Shown: positions 33,378 to 41,293 of the stretch, piece by piece
How positions within the stretch are numbered: position 1 is the stretch's first letter
Layout of the letters: every line of letters begins with the position of its first letter
Program-made: the position numbers and the translations under genes
Notes under the pieces: generated by a model
Told to the model about the DNA's origin: nothing
The model's input: the letters and a program-made list of their open reading frames with translations, nothing else
Database searches by the model: none
Assembly (NCBI GenBank): GCA_900541345.1
Contig: UQJE01000005.1
Coordinates: 1-55,422 of the forward strand
Source of the DNA: an uncultured Blautia sp.
GTDB lineage: Bacteria > Bacillota > Clostridia > Lachnospirales > Lachnospiraceae
DNA: 55,422 nt
Direction: 5' to 3'

Positions 33378-33569
33378 CATTTTTTACAATTATTTTGCCC
33401 AAATTTTATTTTTTTTATTGCTATTTACTATCTTTTTCGACGAAATTCATACCTATTTCGAGGTTACTTGTCTATTTCCTACACTTTTCTATAGGCTTCT
33501 CTCCATTTTTATGTCTTTTTCTGCCTTTTTTAGACAAAAGAAGTTCTTCCCATTTAATATATTTAGGGT

Positions 33570-33575
33570 TATAAT
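33570..33575 (+). promoter_or_regulatory. -10 element of the murC promoter
   Basis: TATAAT at 33570-33575, 38 bases before the murC ATG; the -35 at the right distance (TTCCCA) is weak. The rest of the 33319-33613 gap is AT-rich and holds no gene that I can see. Confidence 0.45.
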
Positions 33576-33613
33576 CATGTTAACTTCAATTATTCTATAA
33601 GGAGATTTTTATT

Positions 33614-34993
33614 ATGTATCAGATAGACTTTCAGAAACCTCTTCACATTCACTTTATCGGAATCGGCGGAATCAGCATGAGCGGTCTTGCCGAGATTCTG
33701 ATGGGAGAAGGCTTTACCGTATCCGGCTCAGATGCAAAAGAGAGCCCTCTCACAAAATCCCTGGAAGCAAAAGGAGCCAAAATTTTCTATGGTCAGAGAG
33801 CTTCCAATATTATGGACAGCACAGAAGCAGTTGTTTACACTGCTGCAATCCATTCTGACAACCCGGAATTTGCAAAGGCAAAAGAAAAAAATCTTCCTAT
33901 GCTTACACGCGCACAGCTCCTTGGGCAGATTATGAGAAATTATGAGACTCCTATTGCAATTTCCGGAACACACGGAAAAACAACAACAACCTCTATGGTA
34001 TCTCATATTCTTCTGGAGGGAAAATGCGATCCCACCATCAGTGTCGGCGGCATTCTCCCTGCTATCGGCGGAAATATCCGTGTGGGAGAATCTGAAACTT
34101 TTGTCACAGAAGCCTGCGAGTACACAAACAGCTTTTTAAGCTTTTTCCCGAAAATCAGCATCATCTTAAATATTGATGCTGACCACCTTGATTTCTTTAA
34201 GGATCTTGATGATATTCGAAACTCTTTCCGCCGTTTTTCAGAGCTTCTTCCATCTGACGGAACTCTGATCATTAACGCAGATATACCGAATTATCAGGAA
34301 ATCACAAAAAATCTTCCCTGCCGGGTGGTAACTTACGGTCTGGAACAGGAAGCCGATTATCAGGCAAAAGATATTACGTTTGATAAATACGGTCACGCTT
34401 CCTTTACCGTTTATAAAAACGGCAGAAAAACAGGAAGCTATTATTTGAAAGTTCCGGGTATGCACAATGTATCAAATGCTCTTGCTTCCATTTCTCTCGG
34501 CCATCTTCTTGGTCTTACCGAAGAAGTAATCATCAAGGGACTCGGAAGCTTTACAGGAACAGACCGCCGCTTCCAATACAAAGGAGAAGTTGCAGGTGTG
34601 ACAGTTATTGACGATTATGCACATCACCCTACAGAAATCGAGGCAACTCTCCACGCTGCCGGAAATTATCCACACCAGAAAGTCTGGTGTGTATTCCAGC
34701 CGCATACCTATACACGTACAAAAGCTCTGCTTCCTGAATTTGCAAAGGCTCTTACTCTTGCAGACCATGTCGTCCTTGCTGACATTTATGCCGCAAGAGA
34801 AACCGACACCTTGGGAATTTCTTCCGAAGATCTGCAAAAGCGCATTCAGGAACTCGGAACACCATGCGAGTATTTCCCAACCTTTGACGAAATTGAAAAC
34901 TTCCTTCTGGAAAACTGCTCCAGAGGCGACCTGCTTATTACAATGGGCGCAGGAGATGTTGTAAATATCGGAGAACATCTTCTTGGAAAATAA
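33614..34993 (+). CDS. murC: UDP-N-acetylmuramate--L-alanine ligase
   Basis: 459 residues, complete. The N-terminal H-F-I-G-I-G-G-I-S-M-S-G near residue 14 is the UDP-binding motif of MurC; G-T-H-G-K-T-T-T-T near 119 is the ATP-binding P-loop; D-D-Y-A-H-H-P-T near 335 is the conserved catalytic segment. MurC adds L-alanine to UDP-MurNAc, the first amino acid of the peptidoglycan stem. It stands alone, with GGAGA before the ATG and its own terminator, rather than in a dcw cluster. Confidence 0.97.
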   Translation: MYQIDFQKPLHIHFIGIGGISMSGLAEILMGEGFTVSGSDAKESPLTKSLEAKGAKIFYGQRASNIMDSTEAVVYTAAIHSDNPEFAKAKEKNLPMLTRAQLLGQIMRNYETPIAISGTHGKTTTTSMVSHILLEGKCDPTISVGGILPAIGGNIRVGESETFVTEACEYTNSFLSFFPKISIILNIDADHLDFFKDLDDIRNSFRRFSELLPSDGTLIINADIPNYQEITKNLPCRVVTYGLEQEADYQAKDITFDKYGHASFTVYKNGRKTGSYYLKVPGMHNVSNALASISLGHLLGLTEEVIIKGLGSFTGTDRRFQYKGEVAGVTVIDDYAHHPTEIEATLHAAGNYPHQKVWCVFQPHTYTRTKALLPEFAKALTLADHVVLADIYAARETDTLGISSEDLQKRIQELGTPCEYFPTFDEIENFLLENCSRGDLLITMGAGDVVNIGEHLLGK

Positions 34994-34994
34994 G

Positions 34995-35024
34995 TTATCC
35001 ACATTATCCACATGTTTATACACA
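34995..35024 (+). promoter_or_regulatory. DnaA box cluster 1 (three boxes)
   Basis: TTATCCACA (34995-35003), TTATCCACA (35004-35012) and TTATACACA (35016-35024) all in the same orientation. The first two are perfect and directly adjacent. The second and third also form part of the left arm of the murC terminator hairpin. Confidence 0.75.
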
Positions 35025-35056
35025 TTTTTCCCGTGTATGGCATGTGGATTTTTTTG
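35006..35056 (+). terminator. murC terminator
   Basis: ATCCACATG (35006-35014) pairs with CATGTGGAT (35041-35049); an inner ATACAC/GTGTAT pairing extends the stem; TTTTTTT follows. Confidence 0.8.
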
Positions 35057-35150
35057 TGCATAAGTAACTTGACATAATTCAACATACAATTTCGACAATT
35101 CCCATGTTTTCTCTACAATTCCAGCGGTTACAGAAGTTTCCCATAATAAG

Positions 35151-35189
35151 TTATCCAGATACTTATCCACATTATCCACATTTTCCACA
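35151..35189 (+). promoter_or_regulatory. DnaA box cluster 2 (four boxes in tandem)
   Basis: TTATCCAGA (35151-35159, one mismatch), TTATCCACA (35163-35171), TTATCCACA (35172-35180) and TTTTCCACA (35181-35189, one mismatch). All in the same orientation, spaced 12, 9 and 9 bases. The consensus DnaA box is TTATNCACA. Cluster 2 lies about 160 bases upstream of dnaD. Confidence 0.85.
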
Positions 35190-35235
35190 GTTGCAAATAG
35201 AAGGCTCTTCAACATTTTTCCTGGTTTTTCCACCT

Positions 35236-35270
35236 TTTTTCCCCATACATTTGCTGTTTATGGGGAAAAA
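35236..35270. repeat. 12-bp perfect inverted repeat upstream of dnaD
   Basis: TTTTTCCCCATA (35236-35247) and TATGGGGAAAAA (35259-35270) around an 11-base loop. It lies between DnaA box cluster 2 and the dnaD -10 element. No T-tract follows on the plus strand. Confidence 0.7.
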
Positions 35271-35296
35271 TGCCTATTCTCTTTTAAAATATCTTG

Positions 35297-35305
35297 TGCT
35301 ATAAT
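35297..35305 (+). promoter_or_regulatory. Extended -10 promoter of the dnaD-dnaI-prs operon
   Basis: TGCTATAAT: TATAAT at 35300-35305 with TG one base upstream. The -35 is weak (TTCTCT), typical of extended -10 promoters or of an activator-dependent one. Confidence 0.6.
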
Positions 35306-35351
35306 CCTATGGAACAACTATATTGTAACTGTCCACAGGAAGGGAAAATTC

Positions 35352-36377
35352 ATGAGCGAAATCATTTTAGAAAATTCCTCTCAGGAAGGAATTACCATAC
35401 TTTCCAATATTTTTATTGACCAGTATATGCCCCGTGCAAACGGAGAGTTTGTAAAAGTTTATATCTATCTTCTGCGTCTTTTAAGAGAAAGCCGCGCCTC
35501 TCTTGATCTGGCAAAAATGGCGGATACCCTTCTCTGTACAGAAAGGGATATTGCCCGCGCACTGAAATACTGGGAAAAAGAAAAACTTATGATTTTTCAT
35601 TATACATCTGCAGGAAAACTTTCAGGAATTTCCCTGACACCTCCAAAAGCAGAACAGGAAGAAAATGCGCAGTCTTCTTCCTCTCCGTCCCCCAGAAGCA
35701 GCCAGCGGCTCACACCTGACCGCGTGCGGGAGCTGAAACAGAACGAAGCGATCGTACAGCTTCTTTATATTGCGGAGCAGTATCTCGGCAAGACGCTGAG
35801 CCCTTCTGAAATGCAGAAGGTTCTCTATTTTTATGATGAAATGAAAATGTCCCCCGAGCTGATCGAATACCTTATTGAATACTGCGTAAGCCGCAACCAC
35901 AAAAGTATGCGCTATATTGAAACGGTTGCATGTGCCTGGGCCAAAGAGGGGATTACAACTGTGGAGATGGCAAAGGAGGCTTCCTCCCGTTTCCGCAAAG
36001 AATATTACACAATTTTAAAGGCTATGGGAATTAATAACCGCAATCCCGTTGATACAGAAATTTCCTATATGGATACCTGGATGAAAGACTACGGCTTTGA
36101 TACCGATCTCATCCTGGAGGCATGCAGCCGAACAGTCATCCAGACAGGACAGCCCAGCTTCCAGTATGCAGATAAGATCCTGGAAGGCTGGAAATCCAAA
36201 AATGTGCATACACTTTCCGATGTCCGGATTCTTGATGCGGAACATAAAAAACGCAAGCTTGCAAAAACGGCGCAGAAACAGCCGGCAGCGCAGCAAAAAA
36301 CCCAGAACCGTTTTAATAACTTTCACCAGAGAGATTACGATTTTGACGAATATGAAAAACGTCTTCTTAATCAGTAA
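35352..36377 (+). CDS. dnaD: DnaD-like replication initiation protein
   Basis: 341 residues. The N-terminal region (about 1-95) is a winged-helix DDBH1-type domain; two DDBH2 (DnaB_2) domains follow at about 138-210 and 218-300, the second with Y-M-D-T-W-M-K-D-Y-G-F and F-Q-Y-A-D-K-I-L-E-G-W. DnaD acts with DnaB/DnaI in Firmicutes to open origin DNA and help load the replicative helicase. The C-terminus is rich in lysine and glutamine. GGAAGGG precedes the ATG. It is the first gene before the helicase loader, and DnaA boxes lie upstream. Confidence 0.93.
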   Translation: MSEIILENSSQEGITILSNIFIDQYMPRANGEFVKVYIYLLRLLRESRASLDLAKMADTLLCTERDIARALKYWEKEKLMIFHYTSAGKLSGISLTPPKAEQEENAQSSSSPSPRSSQRLTPDRVRELKQNEAIVQLLYIAEQYLGKTLSPSEMQKVLYFYDEMKMSPELIEYLIEYCVSRNHKSMRYIETVACAWAKEGITTVEMAKEASSRFRKEYYTILKAMGINNRNPVDTEISYMDTWMKDYGFDTDLILEACSRTVIQTGQPSFQYADKILEGWKSKNVHTLSDVRILDAEHKKRKLAKTAQKQPAAQQKTQNRFNNFHQRDYDFDEYEKRLLNQ

Positions 36378-36403
36378 GCGTAATCACAAAAAGGAGGGGT
36401 TAC

Positions 36404-37390
36404 GTGTCTTTACAGAATTATCAATATGATACTATTATGAGAGAATACAGCAGGAGGCAGAATGAAAACCGCCGGATTCTCGAAGAACATCAGAAAGAAG
36501 CGTACAGCAGATTTCCCCGTCTCAGAGAAATCGACCAGGAAGTTGCCTCTTTAAGCGCTGAGAAAGTACGAGCCCTTCTTTCAAAAAATGAAACAGGAAC
36601 AGAGGATCTTCGCACCTCTATTGCAGCTCTTGCTCTTGAGAGACGGGCTATTCTCACAGATAACGGATATGCTCCCGACTATCTGGAGCTGCCATACACC
36701 TGCCCCATCTGCCAGGATACAGGCTATGTGGAAAGCAGAAAATGCTCCTGTTTTAAGAAGGCAGAGATTGAATTATTATATACTCAGTCAAATCTTGCTG
36801 AAATTTTAAAAAAAGAAAACTTTGAACACTTTTCTTTTGACTATTATTCTGATACAATAAAGAATGAAGCGACTGGCTTAACTGCCAGAGAAACAGCCCG
36901 CAGAGCATATGATATGGCTCAGGGTTTTGTGCGGGGCTTCGACAAAAATTTTGAAAATCTCTTTTTATACGGAGATACGGGAGTTGGAAAAACCTTTCTC
37001 TCCCACTGCATCGCACATGAGCTTCTGAAATCCGCCCACTGTGTTCTTTACTTTTCTGCTTTTGATCTTTTTGATCTTCTCGCAGGAAATACCTTTTCCA
37101 AAAAGGACAAAAGCACAGAGGACGAACTGATTTACGATTGCGATCTTCTGATCATTGACGACCTGGGAACAGAGCTTACAAACAGTTTTGTATCGTCCCA
37201 GTTGTTTTTGTGCATCAATGAGCGGATCATGCGCAGAAAATCTACAATAATTTCTACAAACCTGAAACTGGAAAACTTTTCGGAAACTTACTCCGAGAGA
37301 ACGTTTTCCCGAATTGCAAGCAATTACCAGATGGTAAAGCTAATCGGAAAAGACATCCGTATACAGAAAATTTTTTTAGGAGGAAAGTAA
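36404..37390 (+). CDS. dnaI: Helicase loader DnaI/DnaC-like ATPase
   Basis: 328 residues. The start is GTG (36404), placed 6 bases after GGAGGGG. The N-terminal part (about 1-120) has a zinc-binding set C-P-I-C and C-S-C near 99-115. The AAA+ domain has Walker A G-D-T-G-V-G-K-T near 191 and Walker B L-L-I-I-D-D-L-G-T near 250, with the sensor S-T-N-L near 287. It loads the replicative helicase on DNA together with DnaD. 26 bases after dnaD and 3 bases before prs. Confidence 0.93.
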   Translation: MSLQNYQYDTIMREYSRRQNENRRILEEHQKEAYSRFPRLREIDQEVASLSAEKVRALLSKNETGTEDLRTSIAALALERRAILTDNGYAPDYLELPYTCPICQDTGYVESRKCSCFKKAEIELLYTQSNLAEILKKENFEHFSFDYYSDTIKNEATGLTARETARRAYDMAQGFVRGFDKNFENLFLYGDTGVGKTFLSHCIAHELLKSAHCVLYFSAFDLFDLLAGNTFSKKDKSTEDELIYDCDLLIIDDLGTELTNSFVSSQLFLCINERIMRRKSTIISTNLKLENFSETYSERTFSRIASNYQMVKLIGKDIRIQKIFLGGK

Positions 37391-37393
37391 AAC

Positions 37394-38575
37394 ATGGCAC
37401 AGGCAACTACAAAAGAGCTGACTACCCTTCCGGTAGGAAGACTTGGACTGGTTTCACTGGAAAGCAGCAGAGATTTGGGGAATAAGGTGGACAACTGGCT
37501 TGTTCAGTGGCGTAACGAACGCAACTACCCGCAGATGGACTCCTTCGCATTCGAGGGCTATCAGAGAGATTCCTTCCAGATTAATGTACAGAATCCACGA
37601 TTTGGTTCCGGAGAAGGGAAATGTGTCATTTCCGAATCTGTCCGCGGAGATGATATTTATATTCTTCTTGATGTATGCAACTACAGCATGACATATTCTA
37701 TGGGAAGATTTACAAACCTTATGTCCCCGGATGACCATTTTCAGGATTTAAAACGTGTGATTGCAGCTATCGGCGGCAAAGCACGAAGAGTAAACGTAAT
37801 TATGCCTTATCTTTACGAAGGACGTCAGAGCAAACGTGTAGGACGTGAGTCTCTCGACTGTGCAAACGCACTCCACGAGCTGATCGATATGGGAGTAGAA
37901 AATATCATCACTTTCGACGCACACGATGCCCGCATTCAGAATGCAACGCCTCTTCATGGATTTGAAACGGTACAGCCGTCCTATCAGTTTATTAAAGCTC
38001 TCCTTCAAAATGAAGAGGGACTCCGTATCGACAATGAACACTTTGCAATTATCAGTCCGGACGAGGGAAGTATGAGCCGTGCAATCTATCTTGCCAACAT
38101 CCTCGGCGTAGATATGGGTATGTACTACAAACGCCTCGATTACTCCACATTTGTAAACGGACGCCACCCGATTGCAGCATATGAATTCCTTGGTTCCAGC
38201 TTAAAAGGAAAAGATGTAATTCTTGTGGACGACATGATTTCCTCCGGAAATACTGTTTTGAAAATCGCATCTCTTCTGAAAGAAAGAGGAGCCGGACGTA
38301 TTTATATCTGCTCTACCTTCGGACTTTTCACAGACGGACTTGCAAAATTTGATGAAGCTCATAAAAACGGAGTATTTGATAAAATGCTTACAACAAACCT
38401 TGTATATCAGTCTCCTGAGCTTCTTGAAAAAGATTACTATATTACCTGTGATATGAGTAAATACATCGCTCTTATCATTGATACTTTAAATCACGATATG
38501 TCTGTCAGTCACCTTCTGAATCCGGTAGACAGAATCAAGAAACGTGTAAATGCTTACATGGAGCAGTACAAATAA
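37394..38575 (+). CDS. prs: Ribose-phosphate pyrophosphokinase (PRPP synthetase), long form
   Basis: 393 residues, longer than the usual 310-320 owing to extra N-terminal sequence and a C-terminal extension; this long form is usual in Lachnospiraceae. The PRPP-binding loop I-L-V-D-D-M-I-S-S-G-N-T near residue 275 and I-S-P-D-E-G-S near 218 are clear. It makes PRPP from ribose 5-phosphate and ATP for nucleotide, histidine and tryptophan synthesis. It starts 3 bases after dnaI, tying nucleotide supply to replication-initiation genes in one operon. Confidence 0.93.
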   Translation: MAQATTKELTTLPVGRLGLVSLESSRDLGNKVDNWLVQWRNERNYPQMDSFAFEGYQRDSFQINVQNPRFGSGEGKCVISESVRGDDIYILLDVCNYSMTYSMGRFTNLMSPDDHFQDLKRVIAAIGGKARRVNVIMPYLYEGRQSKRVGRESLDCANALHELIDMGVENIITFDAHDARIQNATPLHGFETVQPSYQFIKALLQNEEGLRIDNEHFAIISPDEGSMSRAIYLANILGVDMGMYYKRLDYSTFVNGRHPIAAYEFLGSSLKGKDVILVDDMISSGNTVLKIASLLKERGAGRIYICSTFGLFTDGLAKFDEAHKNGVFDKMLTTNLVYQSPELLEKDYYITCDMSKYIALIIDTLNHDMSVSHLLNPVDRIKKRVNAYMEQYK

Positions 38576-38605
38576 TTTATAGCCAACCAAGTTTCTTCAT
38601 TATAG

Positions 38606-38641
38606 AAAACACCCGCGGGGCAGACAACCGCGGGTGTTTTT
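38606..38641. terminator. Bidirectional terminator between prs and the YhaN-like gene
   Basis: AAAACACCCGCGG (38606-38618) pairs perfectly with CCGCGGGTGTTTT (38628-38640), with flanking A and T tracts that serve both convergent genes. Confidence 0.92.
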
Positions 38642-38666
38642 CATTTTCTTTTATATTCTTTCCCTT

Positions 38667-40199
38667 TCAGGAAAGCAAAAGTTTTTGATATGGAATATTT
38701 TCGCGCTCCAGAAGTTCCATCTCCCGTTTGTGGCATGTACTGATAATAATCTGCTTCTGCTCTTTGTGAAGCCATTTCAGAACTGCACAGAGACGTTCCT
38801 CATCGTACATCCCAAATACATCGTCAAGAATTACCGGAAAGGATTCCCTGCCACAGAGAAGTTCTCCCGCCGCCATTCGAAGGGCAAAGTAAATCTGCTC
38901 AAGCGTTCCCCTGCTCAAACGTTCCAGGGCTACGATTCTCTCCCCTGTATCTACAGACATCTTAAAGTTCTCGTCCATAAGAACTTCTGTATATTTTCCA
39001 CCTGTAATTTCACTTAATATCTGCGAGGTTCTCTCTCTTAATCTTCCTCCCACCTGATGATTGATGCTTCCGGAAAGTCTCTCGATCGTTTCAAGCGCCA
39101 TATTCAACGCCTGTATTTCCACATCTTCTGCCGCCGGAAGATAAAGCTGGGCATCGCATTCCCTGTACTCCTCCTCAAGATTGCAGTACGCCATCTCCTT
39201 CTCTTTACTGGAGGCTTCAATTCCATCTCTGTTCCATTGAAGCTTTTCCTGCCTGGAAAGCCACCGCTCTTTCATTCGAATCCTCTTATTCAGCTCTCTT
39301 CCCAGCGTAAGACTTTTTCCAAGACAGATAAGGCCAAGCAAAATCCCTGCCGCAAGCGAAATGGTAAGCACAATACCATTAGGCGCAAATGCTGCTCCCA
39401 AAACGCCCAGAACCGGAAAAACTGCCATAAGACACCAGGCATACACACGTTTCCGGCTCGCCTTCTGAATCCTCTGTTCGAGAAGCTCGCCTCCGTTTTC
39501 CTCGCCTATATGAAGATTCCGTTCTTTCGCAGCAACAGAATCAAGGCGCTCCTCAAGCTCATTTAATTCCTGTCGAAGGTATTCCATGTTTGCAGCTACT
39601 TTTTCTTTTTCTTTCAGAATGTCCTTTTTTCTTTTATCTACCTGAGTAAGAAATCCTTTTCTTGACATTTTCAGCATCTGCGCGGCTCTTCCCAGATCAA
39701 TGGAGCTGTCTCCCGTGCCCTGGTAGCTTGCCATATAATTCTGAAGCTCTCTTACAAGATCCTGTCCTGTGACACTTTTTAACTGCCCTACAGAAACGGT
39801 ATTGTCATAAACAGCCTCACTTACGCCGCCTAGAACAGCTTCCATTGCACCTTTCTCCGCATTTACAAGCGCACCGCTGCTCTCACAGAGAAGTTCGTGA
39901 AAAGGGGCATTTTTGTAGAAATTCCGTGTAAGACGATAGTTTTTTCCTCCGCACTCAAACCACAGAATCCCTCCGTATTCTCCCGGATTCTCCCAGGGTT
40001 CATATGTAGTGTAGGCATCGTTTCTCGCAGCCTTTCCCCTCTGTCTTGTAATCCCATAAAACATACTCTTTATGAAAGTATGAATCGTTGTTTTTCCGCT
40101 TTCATTTTCTCCGTACAGCACATTAATGCCCGGAGAAAGCTCCAGCGTCTTGTTATGGATTTTTCCGAAATTTTTTATTGTCAGACGTTTAATAATCAT
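38667..40199 (-). CDS. YhaN/SbcC-like AAA ATPase with internal membrane hairpin
   Basis: 510 residues. Walker A G-E-N-E-S-G-K-T-T near residue 34, Q-loop region V-G-Q-L near 137, coiled coil at about 180-245, two adjacent hydrophobic segments (about 250-290) where the SbcC zinc hook would be, a second coiled coil, and a C-terminal ABC signature L-S-R-G-T-L-E-Q-I-Y with Walker B V-I-L-D-D-V-F. This is the arrangement of YhaN of Bacillus rather than SbcC. It probably forms a DNA end-processing complex with the nuclease encoded 21 bases upstream, possibly tethered to the membrane. Start supported by AAGGGG. Confidence 0.87.
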   Translation of the reverse strand: MIIKRLTIKNFGKIHNKTLELSPGINVLYGENESGKTTIHTFIKSMFYGITRQRGKAARNDAYTTYEPWENPGEYGGILWFECGGKNYRLTRNFYKNAPFHELLCESSGALVNAEKGAMEAVLGGVSEAVYDNTVSVGQLKSVTGQDLVRELQNYMASYQGTGDSSIDLGRAAQMLKMSRKGFLTQVDKRKKDILKEKEKVAANMEYLRQELNELEERLDSVAAKERNLHIGEENGGELLEQRIQKASRKRVYAWCLMAVFPVLGVLGAAFAPNGIVLTISLAAGILLGLICLGKSLTLGRELNKRIRMKERWLSRQEKLQWNRDGIEASSKEKEMAYCNLEEEYRECDAQLYLPAAEDVEIQALNMALETIERLSGSINHQVGGRLRERTSQILSEITGGKYTEVLMDENFKMSVDTGERIVALERLSRGTLEQIYFALRMAAGELLCGRESFPVILDDVFGMYDEERLCAVLKWLHKEQKQIIISTCHKREMELLERENIPYQKLLLS

Positions 40200-40220
40200 A
40201 AATTTCCCCTTATTCCCAGA

Positions 40221-41276
40221 TTATCTGCCTGTTTCCAGAAGCGCCTGAAGTCCGTAATAAAGCGCTTTTTCTTCCACGGCACTCCTGTCCTTTTTGTCCA
40301 TGAAATACTGAATATAATCCCCGATGAGTGTCCCGTTATACCGGCATAAAAGATCCTCCAGATCATATGCCGGCTTTGACTCGTCCTGCACCTCAATAAT
40401 ATTTCCCATTGTCTTTAATTTTTCCGGGAGAAGAAGAAGCTCAGGTGCCCGAAAACCTCTTAAAATCACGCGGTAAATATTGAGACCGCCTCTTCTGTAA
40501 ATTTCCTCTTTCAGCATCTCCTCAAGGGAAAGCTGCGTGGTATCTTCATGGAGTGTGAGAAGAATCTGCTCATACGCTCTGGCAGCAAAAGGAACAAAAC
40601 GTGTACGGAGCCTTCCGTTTTCGATATGCCCCTCTATATATCCGTGCGCTCCCATCTCATTTCTGTCAACAGGCTCAAGAGAGCCGCTGTACGCCGCTGT
40701 GTCGCGTATGAGAATGGCAGGCTTATGAATATGCCCCAGCGCAATATAATCAAAACCTACTGCTGATAAAAGACTTATATTCATGGGAAGATGGCTCTCG
40801 TCTCCGCCGTGAGCAAGAAGAATATGAAGCCCCTCGCCTTCTCCCGGCTGTGCGTTTTCGAGAAGAGGCTGCGTAATCTCCCTGCGGCAGTAACTTAAAC
40901 CATATACATAAACATCAAGCTTTCTGTCCTTCACGCACACAAGGCGTTCTTCCTTAAAAAAGATTACGTTTTCCGCCCACTCAAACTCCTCTGCCGGAGA
41001 ATCCCCGCCCAGGTAATCGTGATTGCCCGCGATCATATAAACGCGTGTGCTCGGGATTGTGGAAAACAGATAATTTACTTCCTTTAATTCACGAAGAAGA
41101 GGTCTTCTGTGAAATAAATCTCCTGCTATAAACAAGAAATCCACCGGATTCTCGCGGATACCCGCAATAACCCGGCGGAATGTTTCCCAGATTTCCTCCT
41201 CTCGCTGACTGCTCCAGGGACAGCCCTTATCGGGAACTGCCCCGAGATGTACATCTGCAAGATGAATAAATCGCAA
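40221..41276 (-). CDS. YhaO/SbcD-like DNA exonuclease (metallophosphatase), TTG start
   Basis: 351 residues when started at the TTG (41276) that reads M-R-F-I-H-L-A-D-V-H-L-G. That TTG lies 8 bases after GGAGG, whereas the in-frame ATG at 41291 contains the ribosome binding site itself, so the unusual start is preferred. Metallophosphatase motifs: D-V-H-L near residue 8, A-G-D-L-F near 52, G-N-H-D near 88, L-A-H-G-G near 151 and G-H-I-H near 180. Paired with the ATPase it should be a Mre11-Rad50-type nuclease. It begins only 2 to 17 bases after asnS, so it is in the asnS operon. Confidence 0.88.
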   Translation of the reverse strand: MRFIHLADVHLGAVPDKGCPWSSQREEEIWETFRRVIAGIRENPVDFLFIAGDLFHRRPLLRELKEVNYLFSTIPSTRVYMIAGNHDYLGGDSPAEEFEWAENVIFFKEERLVCVKDRKLDVYVYGLSYCRREITQPLLENAQPGEGEGLHILLAHGGDESHLPMNISLLSAVGFDYIALGHIHKPAILIRDTAAYSGSLEPVDRNEMGAHGYIEGHIENGRLRTRFVPFAARAYEQILLTLHEDTTQLSLEEMLKEEIYRRGGLNIYRVILRGFRAPELLLLPEKLKTMGNIIEVQDESKPAYDLEDLLCRYNGTLIGDYIQYFMDKKDRSAVEEKALYYGLQALLETGR

Positions 41277-41293
41277 TGGTGATACCTCCATTA

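Noticed and set aside
34472..35233. 253-codon minus-strand frame over the murC end and DnaA boxes
   Set aside because: Antisense to murC; no family resemblance; explained as a shadow.
34995..35351. Replication origin oriC
   Set aside because: DnaA boxes are there, but dnaA and dnaN are not adjacent, no long AT-rich unwinding element is evident, and the boxes are one-directional. Kept as a DnaA-binding region only.
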